Assembly: GCA_016708785.1 (NCBI GenBank)
Contig: JADJFC010000002.1
Coordinates: 248,001 to 312,000 of the forward strand
Length of the DNA stretch: 64,000 nucleotides
Source of the DNA: Bacteroidota bacterium
Lineage (GTDB): Bacteria > Bacteroidota > Bacteroidia > AKYH767-A > 2013-40CM-41-45
Reading direction: 5' to 3'
The translations under genes and the position numbers were made by a program. Below the pieces are notes generated by a model. That model was not told where the DNA came from. It saw only the letters and a program-made list of their open reading frames with translations, and ran no database searches. How positions within the stretch are numbered: position 1 is the first letter of the stretch; every line of letters begins with the position of its first letter. Of this stretch, positions 27,274 through 36,117 are shown piece after piece.

Positions 27274-28026
27274 TCAATTGTTTTGTGCTCCTGCATTCAC
27301 CCAGATTCTTATCTGATCCAACTGACATGTGCTTAACTTATTTCCTCCTTTGGGCATTGCTGAATAGCTTGTCGCATGATTAACACTTCCGTATAACGTA
27401 CCATTCAATGCTGTTGCAGCAACTCCTGAATATGTAGTCAAGTCTATTTGTCCATCCGGTGTACTTCCACTGTGACATCCTGTACAAGAATTCTGCATTA
27501 TTGATGTAATAATCCCACTGTATGTAACATTTGAAGTGTCACAAGTGTTTTCACATGAGTTATTTTGCGCTCCCTGCTGAATCCACTGGTAGATCAGATT
27601 AATTTGAGTGGATGTAAGTGGTGGATGCGGCGCAGGTGGCATGATGTCATCCGGATTGGTCTCAGTGATCACTTCGTATAATTTACTGTCGCCCGGATTT
27701 CCTGAACTGATCTCTCCATCGCTCATAATGCTGCTGTATGAGTTCAATATAATTCCATCTTCATGATCTATCGTATTATGGCAACCACTCATCGCACAAT
27801 TACTAACGATCATTGGTAAAATCTGCTGCTCAAAATAAACTGTATTAGGATAGCAATTGTTTGTACCTCCTGTAGTGTCCCATGGATTTTCATTTCCTGT
27901 ATCATCCGTTAATGGATAGACAGGTGGTTGATGCTTACATGAGCTAAGAAGAAACATTGAAATTACCAACAGGAATATTACTCCGGCTAGTAAAAAATCT
28001 AGAAATATTTTTTTTATTCGTCCCAT
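27274..28026 (-). CDS. Two-domain cytochrome-c-like lipoprotein
   Basis: 250 residues with an N-terminal lipoprotein signal (LLVISMFLLSSCKHQ). Domain 1 carries NCAMSGCHN, a CX4CH variant, and a MPPAPHPPL stretch; domain 2 has NSCTGCHSG and SYSAMPKGGNKLST. Both domains end with a QIxLIYxW(I/V)xxGAQNN-type motif. Domain 2 is closely similar to the single-domain lipoprotein that follows three bases later, pointing to tandem duplication. Probably a periplasm- or surface-facing heme protein. The unusual CX4CH spacing is known in some planctomycete-type cytochromes but heme binding there needs proof. Confidence 0.78.
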   Translation of the reverse strand: MGRIKKIFLDFLLAGVIFLLVISMFLLSSCKHQPPVYPLTDDTGNENPWDTTGGTNNCYPNTVYFEQQILPMIVSNCAMSGCHNTIDHEDGIILNSYSSIMSDGEISSGNPGDSKLYEVITETNPDDIMPPAPHPPLTSTQINLIYQWIQQGAQNNSCENTCDTSNVTYSGIITSIMQNSCTGCHSGSTPDGQIDLTTYSGVAATALNGTLYGSVNHATSYSAMPKGGNKLSTCQLDQIRIWVNAGAQNN

Positions 28027-28202
28027 CTTTATCTTAATTGATAGGTCAAATTTACGGCACTTCTCAAAGAATAAATTACAAAGGATGCTGAACGGGAAAA
28101 AATAGCTCCTGAACCCGAATTATCACATAAATAGTGTAAGAAAAGTGCGATTTTGTAGCTTTTTCAGCCCTTTTTTCAGCTAATAGCAACCGACAAATGA
28201 CG

Positions 28203-28249
28203 CATAAAAAAGGCTATCATACAAAAACCATTTGCCTGCAATAGCCTTT
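28203..28249 (-). terminator. Rho-independent terminator after the LytTR regulator gene
   Basis: AAAGGCTAT (28209-28217) and ATAGCCTTT (28241-28249) form a 9-bp stem with a 23-base loop. On the minus strand the hairpin is followed by a T-run (complement of 28206-28211). It lies about 100 bases downstream of the LytTR regulator. Confidence 0.6.
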
Positions 28250-28285
28250 CATTATTCATTCCCTCCATAAAATTCCACTCCTTTT

Positions 28286-28300
28286 CCCCCCCCCCCCCCC
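28286..28300 (+). repeat. 15-base poly-C homopolymer
   Basis: Fifteen consecutive C in an otherwise AT-rich genome, followed by more C/G-rich sequence to about 28336. It may be a slippage-prone tract or an assembly or consensus artefact. Confidence 0.8.
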
Positions 28301-28350
28301 ACCCGCCCCCTTTGGGCCCCCCAAAAGCCCCTCCCCTGATTAAGTATTAA

Positions 28351-29115
28351 TTATTCCTTCCCCGACAACCATTCCTTAAACAAAGGTGAGCGCTCCGTAC
28401 TCACGATTGTATCTAGGTCAATTGGTGGTTTTAAATTGATCTTTACTCTGGATTTTGAAAATGAAAACATCTGATCGATTGCATCAATATTTATAATAAA
28501 CTGCCTGTTGATCCGAAAAAATTTCTCAGGATCAAGCATGCCATCAAGTTTGTCTAAATTGTATTCGATATGGTAAGTGTGATTGTCTTTTGTTCTTAGA
28601 AAGTTGATCTTTTCTTCCGTATAAAAATAGGCTACATTATCAGTGTCAACAGTTTTAATATGTTCACCATAACGAATTAAAAATCTCTTTTTAAAACTAG
28701 CTCCCGGATCTTTTAAATTCTCCATTAACTTACTTAGATCGGGGAGTGGGGTGTTTTTGTTGAAGTAGGTCTTGAATTTATTTAAAGCAGCCACCAATTC
28801 CTCTTGCTTTACAGGTTTCAACAGGTATTCTACACTGTTAACCTTAAATGCTTTTAATGCGAATTCATCGTAGGCAGTAATGAAAATTACAGGAGTGGTA
28901 ATATTCACTAATTCAAAAATATCAAAACTGTTCCCATCTGCAAGGTGAATGTCCATGAAAATCAGGTCCGGATGACTGTGATTCTTGAACCATTCCACAG
29001 CTGATTTAATACTTACAATTTCATCCAGAATAACTGCATTTGGCTCAGCTTCCAACAATAATTTTTTTAATCGTGTAGAGGCAGGTTGTTCGTCTTCGAT
29101 GATTAATATTCTCAT
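28351..29115 (-). CDS. LytTR family DNA-binding response regulator
   Basis: 254 residues. The receiver domain (1 to about 120) has LIIEDEQPA, the phospho-acceptor Asp in LIFMDIHLADG, VIFITAYDEFALKAF and the conserved Lys in LLKPVKQ. The C-terminal LytTR domain (about 145-250) shows RYGEHIKTVDTDNVAYFYTE and FRINRQFIINIDAI. The ATG overlaps the TGA ending the upstream sensor kinase (ATGA), so it is the cognate regulator. Targets are unknown; the adjacent YceI/cytochrome lipoprotein operon on the same strand downstream is a natural candidate. Confidence 0.93.
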   Translation of the reverse strand: MRILIIEDEQPASTRLKKLLLEAEPNAVILDEIVSIKSAVEWFKNHSHPDLIFMDIHLADGNSFDIFELVNITTPVIFITAYDEFALKAFKVNSVEYLLKPVKQEELVAALNKFKTYFNKNTPLPDLSKLMENLKDPGASFKKRFLIRYGEHIKTVDTDNVAYFYTEEKINFLRTKDNHTYHIEYNLDKLDGMLDPEKFFRINRQFIINIDAIDQMFSFSKSRVKINLKPPIDLDTIVSTERSPLFKEWLSGKE

Positions 29116-31769
29116 GCAGATTGTGAATTTAGCAATGGTAATGATACTGTAAAGTTAGAAACTGTTTCTTCAATTTCAACTTTTTCTTTTGTAAGTAATC
29201 GATAACGGCCAATAATGTTTTGTAAGCCCATACCTGATGAACTTTCTTTTGAGATCTTACGATTATAAGCGTATTTCTAAAGGTGTTTCTTTTGAAATTG
29301 CATTATGTTTCAATGCATTTTCAGCCAGTAGCTGAAGCGTTAGTGGCGGTATAGCGAAAGTTGATAAAGTCTCTTTTTTGAGATCAATCACTATTTTTAA
29401 ATTCTCACCATATCTTTCTCTTTGTATGTAAATATAATTTTGCAGCAATGAAATTTCTTCATTTAAATAGATCAGATTCTTATCTCTATAATTTACAATC
29501 GATCGAAAAAATTCGGAAAGTTTCTGTACATATTCTACCGCTAATTTTGGTTCAGTTTCTATCACATTTACCAGTGTATTGAAACTGTTGAAAAGGAAGT
29601 GGGGATTAACCTGATTCTTTAATGTCTCAAATTGAAACTCTATTTTTTCCCTTTGTAAAAGATCTAATTTTCTTAATCGTGTTTCTCTCCGACGAATTAT
29701 AAGAACTAACAGTATAGCTGTAACAATGGCCACAGAAGTTCTAAACCACCAGGTTTGCCAGAATGGTGGAGAAATTACAAAACGGTATTCCAATTCTTTT
29801 GAATTTCTGAAATTACTGTTTAATGAAGAACGGACTTTCAATGTGTATTTTCCCGGTGACAATTTTGAGAAAATTATACTTCTGTCTTTTGTGTTTTCCC
29901 ACTTGTTGGAATAACCTTCAAGAAAAATGTATAGTTGACTCTTTGCGGATCAGAATACCATAAACCATTGATTTCAAAACGAAGATTGTTTTCGTCATGA
30001 GTAAATTTGGTTCGTGAGGCTTCAATGTTTTTTGAAAATACAGAAATTCCTGAAAATGAAAGTGCAGGTTCAATTATATTAAGATCTGAAAAAGGATTAT
30101 AGTTGATCAGTCCTTTTTCGGAGCCAATCCAGATCGTACTGTCTTCAGATTGTGAAATAGAATTTAAATCGCAATTTATATCTGCCAGATTCTCTTCACT
30201 TGAATGATAAATTATTTGCAATGTGTTTGGATCTAGAATGTCAAACCCGTTTGAATGTACCACAATTAATTTACCGTTTTTCATAGCGAACAATGAAACC
30301 GGTGATGGGTCTGATAAACCATCCTTTGCAGTAAAGTAATTAATATTACTATTAACAAAGTATCCTAATCCAACATCGGGCATTGAAAACCATATTTTCC
30401 CATTTTGATCTTCTGCAAAGGAATGGACTGAGTTATGATTTAAAGGCAAGTTTATCAGTTGGTCATCCTTTAAATAATATGCTCCATTTTCATCTGTACC
30501 AAACCATATCCGCTTTTTTGAATCAATAAATATCGAATAGACATAATCCTTCATCATTTTTGTATCGAACAAAGTATCTTTTGTAATGATTGCCTTGTCG
30601 GAATATCCATCAGAATCTATATGCAATTTGCTGACCCCGTTAAATCCTCCTATCCATATGTCATCATTATCGCCAGTGATTGAAAGGATGCTTGATTCTT
30701 CGATGTTAGCTTTTATATTAAATGATCTTGTCTTGCCGGTTAACGGATTAAATCTGTAAACACCTTCGCCTAGAGATCCAAGCCAAATGAAACCGTACTT
30801 GTCTTCATAAATTGTTACTATATCAGCAGGTTGTTTGGAATCCATTATTTTAAAATGCTCTATTTCCCATTTGCCGCTTTCGTTTTGGTACATATGACCT
30901 AATTGGCTGTCCGGACAAAACCATATTCCGCCTTTACGGTCCGATAGTACACAATGAATGAAACCAATTTTACTATTGTTGATAGAGGTAAATGCTGTGA
31001 TTTTATCACCTGTAGTTCTTGTCAAGTGAATCGATTCTGCAAACCAAAGACTATTTTCCAAATCAGTTAAAATGTCAATTGCACGGGTTTGAACGTTGTT
31101 CTCAAGAAGCAGAGTTGAACATTTACCGTATTTGTCATATTTTAAAATACCATTTTCTTCTGTGTTTACCCATAAATTATCTCCTGCTGGCAGAAGCGAG
31201 TTGATCTGTCCATTCGAAATATCTTTCGGTTGAAATGTGATTTGGTTCTTAGTGTAGTCAAAAATACAGATCCCCTTTTCCTGAAATCCTAACCACAAAC
31301 GATTTTGCGTATCGATAACCATCGATCGCACGATATCATCCGGCAACCCTTGTGAATTTCCGAAGGAGGTAACTTTCTTAATGCCATTGGCGAATTCAAC
31401 GAAATTAATTCCTTCATCAGTCCCAACACAAATTCTTCCATCCGGTAACAGTACCATAGCATAACAATAATCATCAGATAAATTGTCGTCATGATCGATA
31501 TTATACATGCGTCCTTTTTCAATACAGTAAACACCTTCGCCTTTTGTTGAGAAAAAAAGTACGCCGTCTTTGTTTTCAACAAATGCACTGATACTCGATT
31601 TCGGAAACCCTTCCTGTGGTGAATAGGTTGAAATGTTTCTCCCTGTAATTTTGGCAATTTTTCCATTTTCGTATCCTGCCCAGATTATTCCTGATTTGTC
31701 TTCAAATATTGCAGAAACATGCCCAATCGATAGGCTGTCGCTTCCTGTAATTTTTGAAAAATTGATTCC
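29112..31769 (-). pseudogene. Two-component propeller sensor kinase (LytS-type), several frame breaks
   Basis: Read through three breaks this is a hybrid sensor of about 880 residues. The N-terminal part is a series of propeller blades (IWFGTDENGAYY, IWIGSEKGLINYNPF), then a Y_Y_Y domain, a membrane helix (WFRTSVAIVTAILLVLIIRR) and a LytS-type kinase with NPHFLFNSFNTL and LLAENALKHNAISK. A one-base loss in the T-run near 29922 separates the propeller and kinase frames; correcting it gives LEGYSNKWENTKDRS. Near 29275 the ATP-binding region lacks about a dozen residues and shifts frame before SKESSSGMGLQNI; the end is TGA 29112-29114. The 5' limit is uncertain because the propeller runs, out of frame, directly into the YceI coding region at an A/T homopolymer (31770-31776). 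Confidence 0.8.
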
Positions 31770-32313
31770 TTTTTTTCTTCAATTGTGTAGATATTTCAAC
31801 ACTGATCTCACTTGACACTTTTTCATGTACTACTTTTGGTACTTTGATATTATGATCAGATAATGCCACAGTAAAATGTGATTGTATATTGATAGCACCG
31901 TTACTAATCGTAACTGTCGAGCGAATAATTCTTTCCTTCTCAACACCATGGATCCACAATTTGCCTTTTGCACGAATTTCAAATGTGCCATCCTTTTCGA
32001 AGTTAATGTCCTCTATTATTTTACCAAGAAAAGTAGCCTCAGGAAACTTCTCAGATTCTAAAAACTTTTCATTAAAATGTTCTTGCTGCAATTCACTGTT
32101 AAATCCTTTGAAGGTTCTGATCATAACTTTGAAAACAAACGTCTTTTTCTTTTCATCGATAATTCCCTGCATTTCATTTGAACTGGCATTGATCAATTCC
32201 TGTTTTGATTCTGATCGAAAAGATATCTTTCCATCATTTGCGTAGAATAGATCATCTACCTGACCATAGGCAGTCGAAATTAGAAGAAGTAAAAAGAAAG
32301 AAGCTATTCGCAT
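31702..32313 (-). CDS. YceI family protein, possibly the N-terminal domain of the sensor kinase
   Basis: 203 residues as read. Signal peptide MRIASFFLLLLISTAYGQ, then a complete YceI domain (QEHFNEKFLESEKFPEATF, LWIHGVEKERI, ALSDHNIKVPKVVHEKV) ending at about residue 181 with ISVEISTQLKKK, exactly where its paralogue at 25759-26325 stops. The 22 residues after this (from RNQFF) look out of frame. Removing one base from the 7-base homopolymer at 31770-31776 would instead join the YceI domain to GINFSKITGSDSLSIGHV and the propeller sensor. So the locus is either a YceI-propeller-kinase fusion, or two genes whose boundary was lost by a deletion. YceI proteins bind isoprenoid lipids. Confidence 0.8.
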   Translation of the reverse strand: MRIASFFLLLLISTAYGQVDDLFYANDGKISFRSESKQELINASSNEMQGIIDEKKKTFVFKVMIRTFKGFNSELQQEHFNEKFLESEKFPEATFLGKIIEDINFEKDGTFEIRAKGKLWIHGVEKERIIRSTVTISNGAINIQSHFTVALSDHNIKVPKVVHEKVSSEISVEISTQLKKKRNQFFKNYRKRQPIDWACFCNI

Positions 32314-32367
32314 ATGTAAGACTAAGTTATTCTAAAGGTAGACATTTTTATAGTTAAGATGCAATGA

Positions 32368-33666
32368 TCAATATTCTATTGTTTGCTGAAATCCGGGTGA
32401 TTTCTTTTTCGGTTGATTAAAAACAGATTTAAAAATCTTGTCAGTAGCCCCGATATTTTGATTTACATAATCAGAGGCATTCTTGCTTGTGGTTTCAAGC
32501 AATGATTGGTTCTTAAGTAACTTTTGAATCAACCGGTTTCCATTAAGAGTATCTGTAATGCAAAAGGCAGATCCATTAGAGATCAATTCATGCGCTTCTT
32601 TGAAATTATTGTATTGCGGACCAAAGAAAATTGGTTTGCCATGCGCTGCAGGTTCGAGGATATTGTGAATTCCTTTGTCGAATCCACCGCCGACATATGT
32701 AATGGTGGCATACTTATACGCTGATGAAAGTATTCCTATTGTATCCACAATCATGATTGGTGCTTTCAAATTTGAAATACTATCTGAATAGAGAGTTACA
32801 CTGTTTGAATTTGCAGGATCGTTGATTTTACTCTTTAATGAATTGATTCTTGTTGCCGATACTTCATGAGGTACAATGATAAGTTTAAGGTTTTTATCTT
32901 CCAAGGTATAGAAAACCTTTAGGAGAAGGTCTTCGTCTTCCGGCCACGTACTTCCTGCAATTATTGATCTGTTTTCACCAATAAATTCGTCAAGTTTCTT
33001 AATAGATTTAGCCTCCGCAGATATTTTCTGTACACGGTCGAATCTGGTATCACCGGAAATGGAAATATTCGTTATATCTTTTTCAAGTAGTAGATGAGAA
33101 GAGTTTTTGTCTTGTAAAAATATAAGAGTGATCTTCTTAAGCAGTTTCCGGTAAAACCCTCCATACCATTTAAAGAAAATTTGCTGTGGACGAAAAATTG
33201 CCGAAATGATATAGATTGGCTTCTTTCTCTTTTCAAGTTCATTTATATAATGATACCAGAATTCATACTTTATAAAAAATGTCTTTTTAGGGTTTAATAT
33301 ATTGATAAATTTTTTAGCATTCTTTTTTGTGTCTGCCGGTAAATAGGAGACAAAGTTTACTTCAGAATATTGTTTTCTGATTTCATATCCGGAAGGGGAA
33401 AAGAAAGTCAATAGTATATAGGCATCCGGAAATTCTTTTCTTACTTTTTCTATTAATGAACGCCCCTGTTCGAATTCTCCTAGCGAGGCACAATGAAACC
33501 AATATCGATCAGCTTCTTTAAAGTTTAATAAAGATGATTCAAGTTGTTTGAACCACTGCCTTCTCCCTTTAACCCATAATTTTGCTTTTTCATTTCCAAA
33601 TAGTGCAGCAACTTTAATTGAAAATGTATAGAGCAATATGACAAGGTTGTACAAAATCCTCATCAT
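32368..33666 (-). CDS. waaA: 3-deoxy-D-manno-octulosonic acid (Kdo) transferase
   Basis: 432 residues, family length. An N-terminal anchor helix (LYNLVILLYTFSIKVAALF) precedes a GT30 glycosyltransferase. The catalytic base glutamate is in CASLGEFEQGRSL; further signatures are YLPADTKKN, SGDTRFDRV, IIAGSTWPEDE, VGGGFDKGIHNILEPAAHG and the helix after it. It transfers Kdo from CMP-Kdo to lipid A precursor at the inner membrane. The ATG overlaps by one base the end of the preceding beta-barrel gene. Fourth in a minus-strand run of cdd, DinB-like, barrel protein, waaA. Confidence 0.95.
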   Translation of the reverse strand: MMRILYNLVILLYTFSIKVAALFGNEKAKLWVKGRRQWFKQLESSLLNFKEADRYWFHCASLGEFEQGRSLIEKVRKEFPDAYILLTFFSPSGYEIRKQYSEVNFVSYLPADTKKNAKKFINILNPKKTFFIKYEFWYHYINELEKRKKPIYIISAIFRPQQIFFKWYGGFYRKLLKKITLIFLQDKNSSHLLLEKDITNISISGDTRFDRVQKISAEAKSIKKLDEFIGENRSIIAGSTWPEDEDLLLKVFYTLEDKNLKLIIVPHEVSATRINSLKSKINDPANSNSVTLYSDSISNLKAPIMIVDTIGILSSAYKYATITYVGGGFDKGIHNILEPAAHGKPIFFGPQYNNFKEAHELISNGSAFCITDTLNGNRLIQKLLKNQSLLETTSKNASDYVNQNIGATDKIFKSVFNQPKKKSPGFQQTIEY

Positions 33667-34418
33667 TAGTCGATATAATATTTGTCAGCTACCCGTTTAT
33701 AAAGAGGGAAGAGCCAGCCAACTTTTAATCCAATAAGAATGTCTGTTCTTTGTTTATCGTCTTTCAATCCGGTGTCAAAATTATATGGACGTTTGTTTTG
33801 TGTAAATCCTTCGGTGAATTCAATACCTGCAAAAAAATTGATCATTTTTTTATTGCTGAAATTGATGTAACCGATAAATTGATTTATAAAAAGTCCACTT
33901 GTCATTCTATCGAAACCTCTTCGCTTTTCATCTTCAAGCCATGGCACAGGACTTCCCGGAGTGTCGATATAAATTCTGTGTTGTAAATATCCTGCTCCAA
34001 AACTAGCTAGTAATCCCCTGTTTTTATTCGGCCCTACAATCGGGAAAATTTTACCTGCTTTCAAATTGAATCGCATTCCGCGTTCTGTAAGTGTAATTGT
34101 TGCAAATTGACCGGCTCCATCAATAATAAATCCGTCAGGAGTTTTATAACTGTCCAATATATTATTCTCTTTCACTTCATCACTAAATATGAAGTTGCCT
34201 TCAAATCCGATAAGCCAATTTGATTTTAATTTCCATTGAAACGCACCGCCAAATGAAAAACTCGAACCAAACCGATCTGCCATGTCGCCTGCCGGTAATT
34301 CATAACTAAATGTAACGCCTATCATCGGAAATGCGATTGACGAGTCGCGGATACTATATTGACCTTGAACTGTCAAATGAAAAATCAGACCAATAATAAA
34401 TGCAATACTTTTTTTCAT
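33666..34418 (-). CDS. Predicted outer membrane beta-barrel protein
   Basis: 250 residues with a signal peptide (MKKSIAFIIGLIFHLTVQGQ) followed by alternating amphipathic strands (FSFGGAFQWKLKSNWLIGFE, GLLASFGAGYLQHRIYI, NFFAGIEFTEGFTQ, DILIGLKVGWLFPLY). This is a Bacteroidota barrel found next to waaA in several genomes; function is unknown. The stop overlaps the waaA start by one base, so the two are coupled and the protein may take part in envelope biogenesis. Confidence 0.65.
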   Translation of the reverse strand: MKKSIAFIIGLIFHLTVQGQYSIRDSSIAFPMIGVTFSYELPAGDMADRFGSSFSFGGAFQWKLKSNWLIGFEGNFIFSDEVKENNILDSYKTPDGFIIDGAGQFATITLTERGMRFNLKAGKIFPIVGPNKNRGLLASFGAGYLQHRIYIDTPGSPVPWLEDEKRRGFDRMTSGLFINQFIGYINFSNKKMINFFAGIEFTEGFTQNKRPYNFDTGLKDDKQRTDILIGLKVGWLFPLYKRVADKYYID

Positions 34419-34429
34419 TCAATTATTCT

Positions 34430-34920
34430 TTAACTATTTTTTGGGGGTGTTGTAACATATTTTAATGAATCACCTTTAGGAATTGAAAGTGATTTGAATT
34501 CACTTTGTCTAAGATGTTTGCAAAGAAATACGATCTGTCCACAATGATATGCATCATGCGTAAGTTGACAGTTTTTCCCAGATCTTCTGATTTCAATGAC
34601 GAAAGCGTTTCGAAAAGACAATTCCAGCCCTGTTCCCAATAGGCCATAATCTCATCTCGGGACTTGAAGTTATCGATGAATTCACCATCTCTGTTTCTAT
34701 TCGATTTCTCACCATCAGTATTCAGGAAATCTGTAAATCGACTCAGCATATTTCCTGCTAAATGTTTTACAATGATAGCCACATTGTTTGATTCTTCATC
34801 AGGATGTTCGTGCATTTGTGAATCTGAAATCTGATCCATGGCTTTTTCGGCATTAGATTTCAATCCCTTAAAACTCTTGATTGATTCCAGTAAGTACAGT
34901 TCGGAAACAGAAGTGCTCAT
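34430..34920 (-). pseudogene. DinB-like (DUF1572) protein, internal deletion and frameshift
   Basis: The first frame (34920 to about 34565) encodes the DinB four-helix start (SNNVAIIVKHLAGNMLSRF, YWEQGWNCLFETL) and ends in non-family sequence at 34462. A second frame down to the stop at 34430 encodes the expected C-terminal part with the metal-binding pattern LTHDAYHCGQIVFLCKHLRQ and SLSIPKGDS. Between LGKTVN and LTHDAY about a dozen family residues seem to be missing. The DinB superfamily contains metal-dependent thiol-transferase-like proteins; the substrate is unknown. The start overlaps the cdd stop by four bases. Either decay or a sequence deletion of roughly 40 bases. Confidence 0.65.
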
Positions 34921-35414
34921 GTTGTTTTAATTTTTAGATCATCGGCATTGAACTGATATGGTAACAAATTGGAAATACTGTTTGCTATCAATACTTTTCC
35001 GGCTTCACCTGCCATTATCAGTCGGATGTCTTGTGCATAACGATGTTCGTACTCAGCTATTGCCTGACGACATGCTCCACAAGGAGTAATTGGTTTGTTA
35101 ACATGAAAATGATCGGAGTTTGCTGTTATCGCAATTGCTTTTATTTTAACATTTGGATAATTAGCCCCTGCTGCAAATATTGCAACACGTTCTGCACAAA
35201 GTCCTATTGGATAAGATGCATTTTCCTGATTATTCCCACGTAGAATAATTCCATTTTCTAACATAATTGCTGCCCCAACATGAAAATGAGAGTAAGGAGC
35301 ATATGCTTTATTCATACTAGCCTTGGCTTCTACTAATAATTCCCTGTCGTCAAGATCGAGCTCGTCAACACTTTCATATTCTGTCAAATTACAATGAATT
35401 TCTACGTTTTTCAT
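34917..35414 (-). CDS. cdd: Cytidine deaminase
   Basis: 165 residues. The zinc and catalytic residues are plain: CAERVAIF (Cys about 73, Glu 75) and PCGACRQAI (Cys about 112 and 115), with the substrate loop FHVGAAIMLENG and NQENASYP. It hydrolyses cytidine and deoxycytidine to uridine and deoxyuridine for pyrimidine salvage. Slightly longer than the 130-residue tetrameric form because of an N-terminal extension. Its stop overlaps the start of the DinB-like gene. Confidence 0.93.
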   Translation of the reverse strand: MKNVEIHCNLTEYESVDELDLDDRELLVEAKASMNKAYAPYSHFHVGAAIMLENGIILRGNNQENASYPIGLCAERVAIFAAGANYPNVKIKAIAITANSDHFHVNKPITPCGACRQAIAEYEHRYAQDIRLIMAGEAGKVLIANSISNLLPYQFNADDLKIKTT

Positions 35415-35644
35415 AATTTTTATTTAAAAAAGGAGTTAAATGTACAAAATAGAAATGTCTTTAAGCTTTAATTTTCTTTGTCCTTTGTTAACTTTTGACC
35501 ATTTATCGATGGTTTGTAAGGAAGAAGAAATTAATAGTTGAAAAAGGCATTGTTTTTGTTTATTCCAGGAACAACATTTCCAATCAATATTCGTATTGTG
35601 CATTACTTAGCCTAACTAACGGCAAAAACAGAGAAAATAATTGG

Positions 35645-35652
35645 TATTTTTG
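35645..35652 (+). promoter_or_regulatory. Putative Bacteroidota -7 element TATTTTTG
   Basis: TATTTTTG fits TAnnTTTG exactly, 20 bases before the ATG at 35673. No TTTG lies 19 bases upstream of it, so confidence is limited. Confidence 0.35.
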
Positions 35653-35672
35653 TGCCCTTAAAGATAAAATCA

Positions 35673-36113
35673 ATGAAATCGATAAATTTATTTAGTTTGC
35701 TTATTTTCACTACATTATCTGTTTTTTTATTTAACGGATGTACAAAAGAAGCTGGAGAAGGCGGGACTAGTACTATTACAGGTAAAGTCCTGGTCTACGA
35801 TTTTGATGCTAGTTTTCAGGCAGTTGTCGATACCTATCCATTAGTCGATGAAGATGTATTTATCATTTATGGAGATGATAATTCGACTTACAATGACAAT
35901 TACAAGACCTCATTTGATGGAACTTTTGAATTCAAATTCCTCCAAAAAGGCAAATATAAACTCTTTGCCTATTCAAAGGATTCGACCGGGGCTGCTGCCG
36001 GAAATCTGAATTCTAACAGCCCTAAAATTGCCAAGTTTGCTGAAGTAGAGATCACTTCGAATGGCTCTGTAGTTACTTCACCTACAATTATAGTTTTAGA
36101 TAATAATTATTGA
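35673..36113 (+). CDS. Small exported lipoprotein, carboxypeptidase-regulatory/Ig-like fold
   Basis: About 146 residues from ATG 35673; an upstream GTG is possible but the ATG begins a clean lipoprotein signal (INLFSLLIFTTLSVFLFNGC). The mature part contains TSTITGKVLVYDFDAS and TSFDGTFEFKFLQKGKYKLFAYSKDS, the pattern of transthyretin-like/carboxypeptidase-regulatory domains, which are small beta-sandwiches. Function unknown. Four bases separate it from the next exported-protein gene, which with it precedes the VTC-DUF4956-DUF2490 set. Confidence 0.65.
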   Translation: MKSINLFSLLIFTTLSVFLFNGCTKEAGEGGTSTITGKVLVYDFDASFQAVVDTYPLVDEDVFIIYGDDNSTYNDNYKTSFDGTFEFKFLQKGKYKLFAYSKDSTGAAAGNLNSNSPKIAKFAEVEITSNGSVVTSPTIIVLDNNY

Positions 36114-36117
36114 TCCT

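Larger units (their letters stand above)
28027..28350. other. Intergenic region, 324 bases
   Basis: No gene was recognised. It contains the upstream region of the cytochrome-like lipoprotein operon (near 28027-28140), a minus-strand terminator hairpin (28209-28249), an ATTCATT repeat fragment, and a C-rich stretch with a 15-base C homopolymer (28286-28300). Confidence 0.5.

Noticed and set aside
31289..31666. Separate 125-codon minus-strand gene upstream of the propeller
   Set aside because: The conserved propeller reads in another frame through the same bases (IIWAGYENGKIAKIT), so this frame is a shadow.
35495..35695. Open frame of 66 codons before the small lipoprotein gene
   Set aside because: No family resemblance, poor composition, and it overlaps the -7 element and start of the lipoprotein gene.
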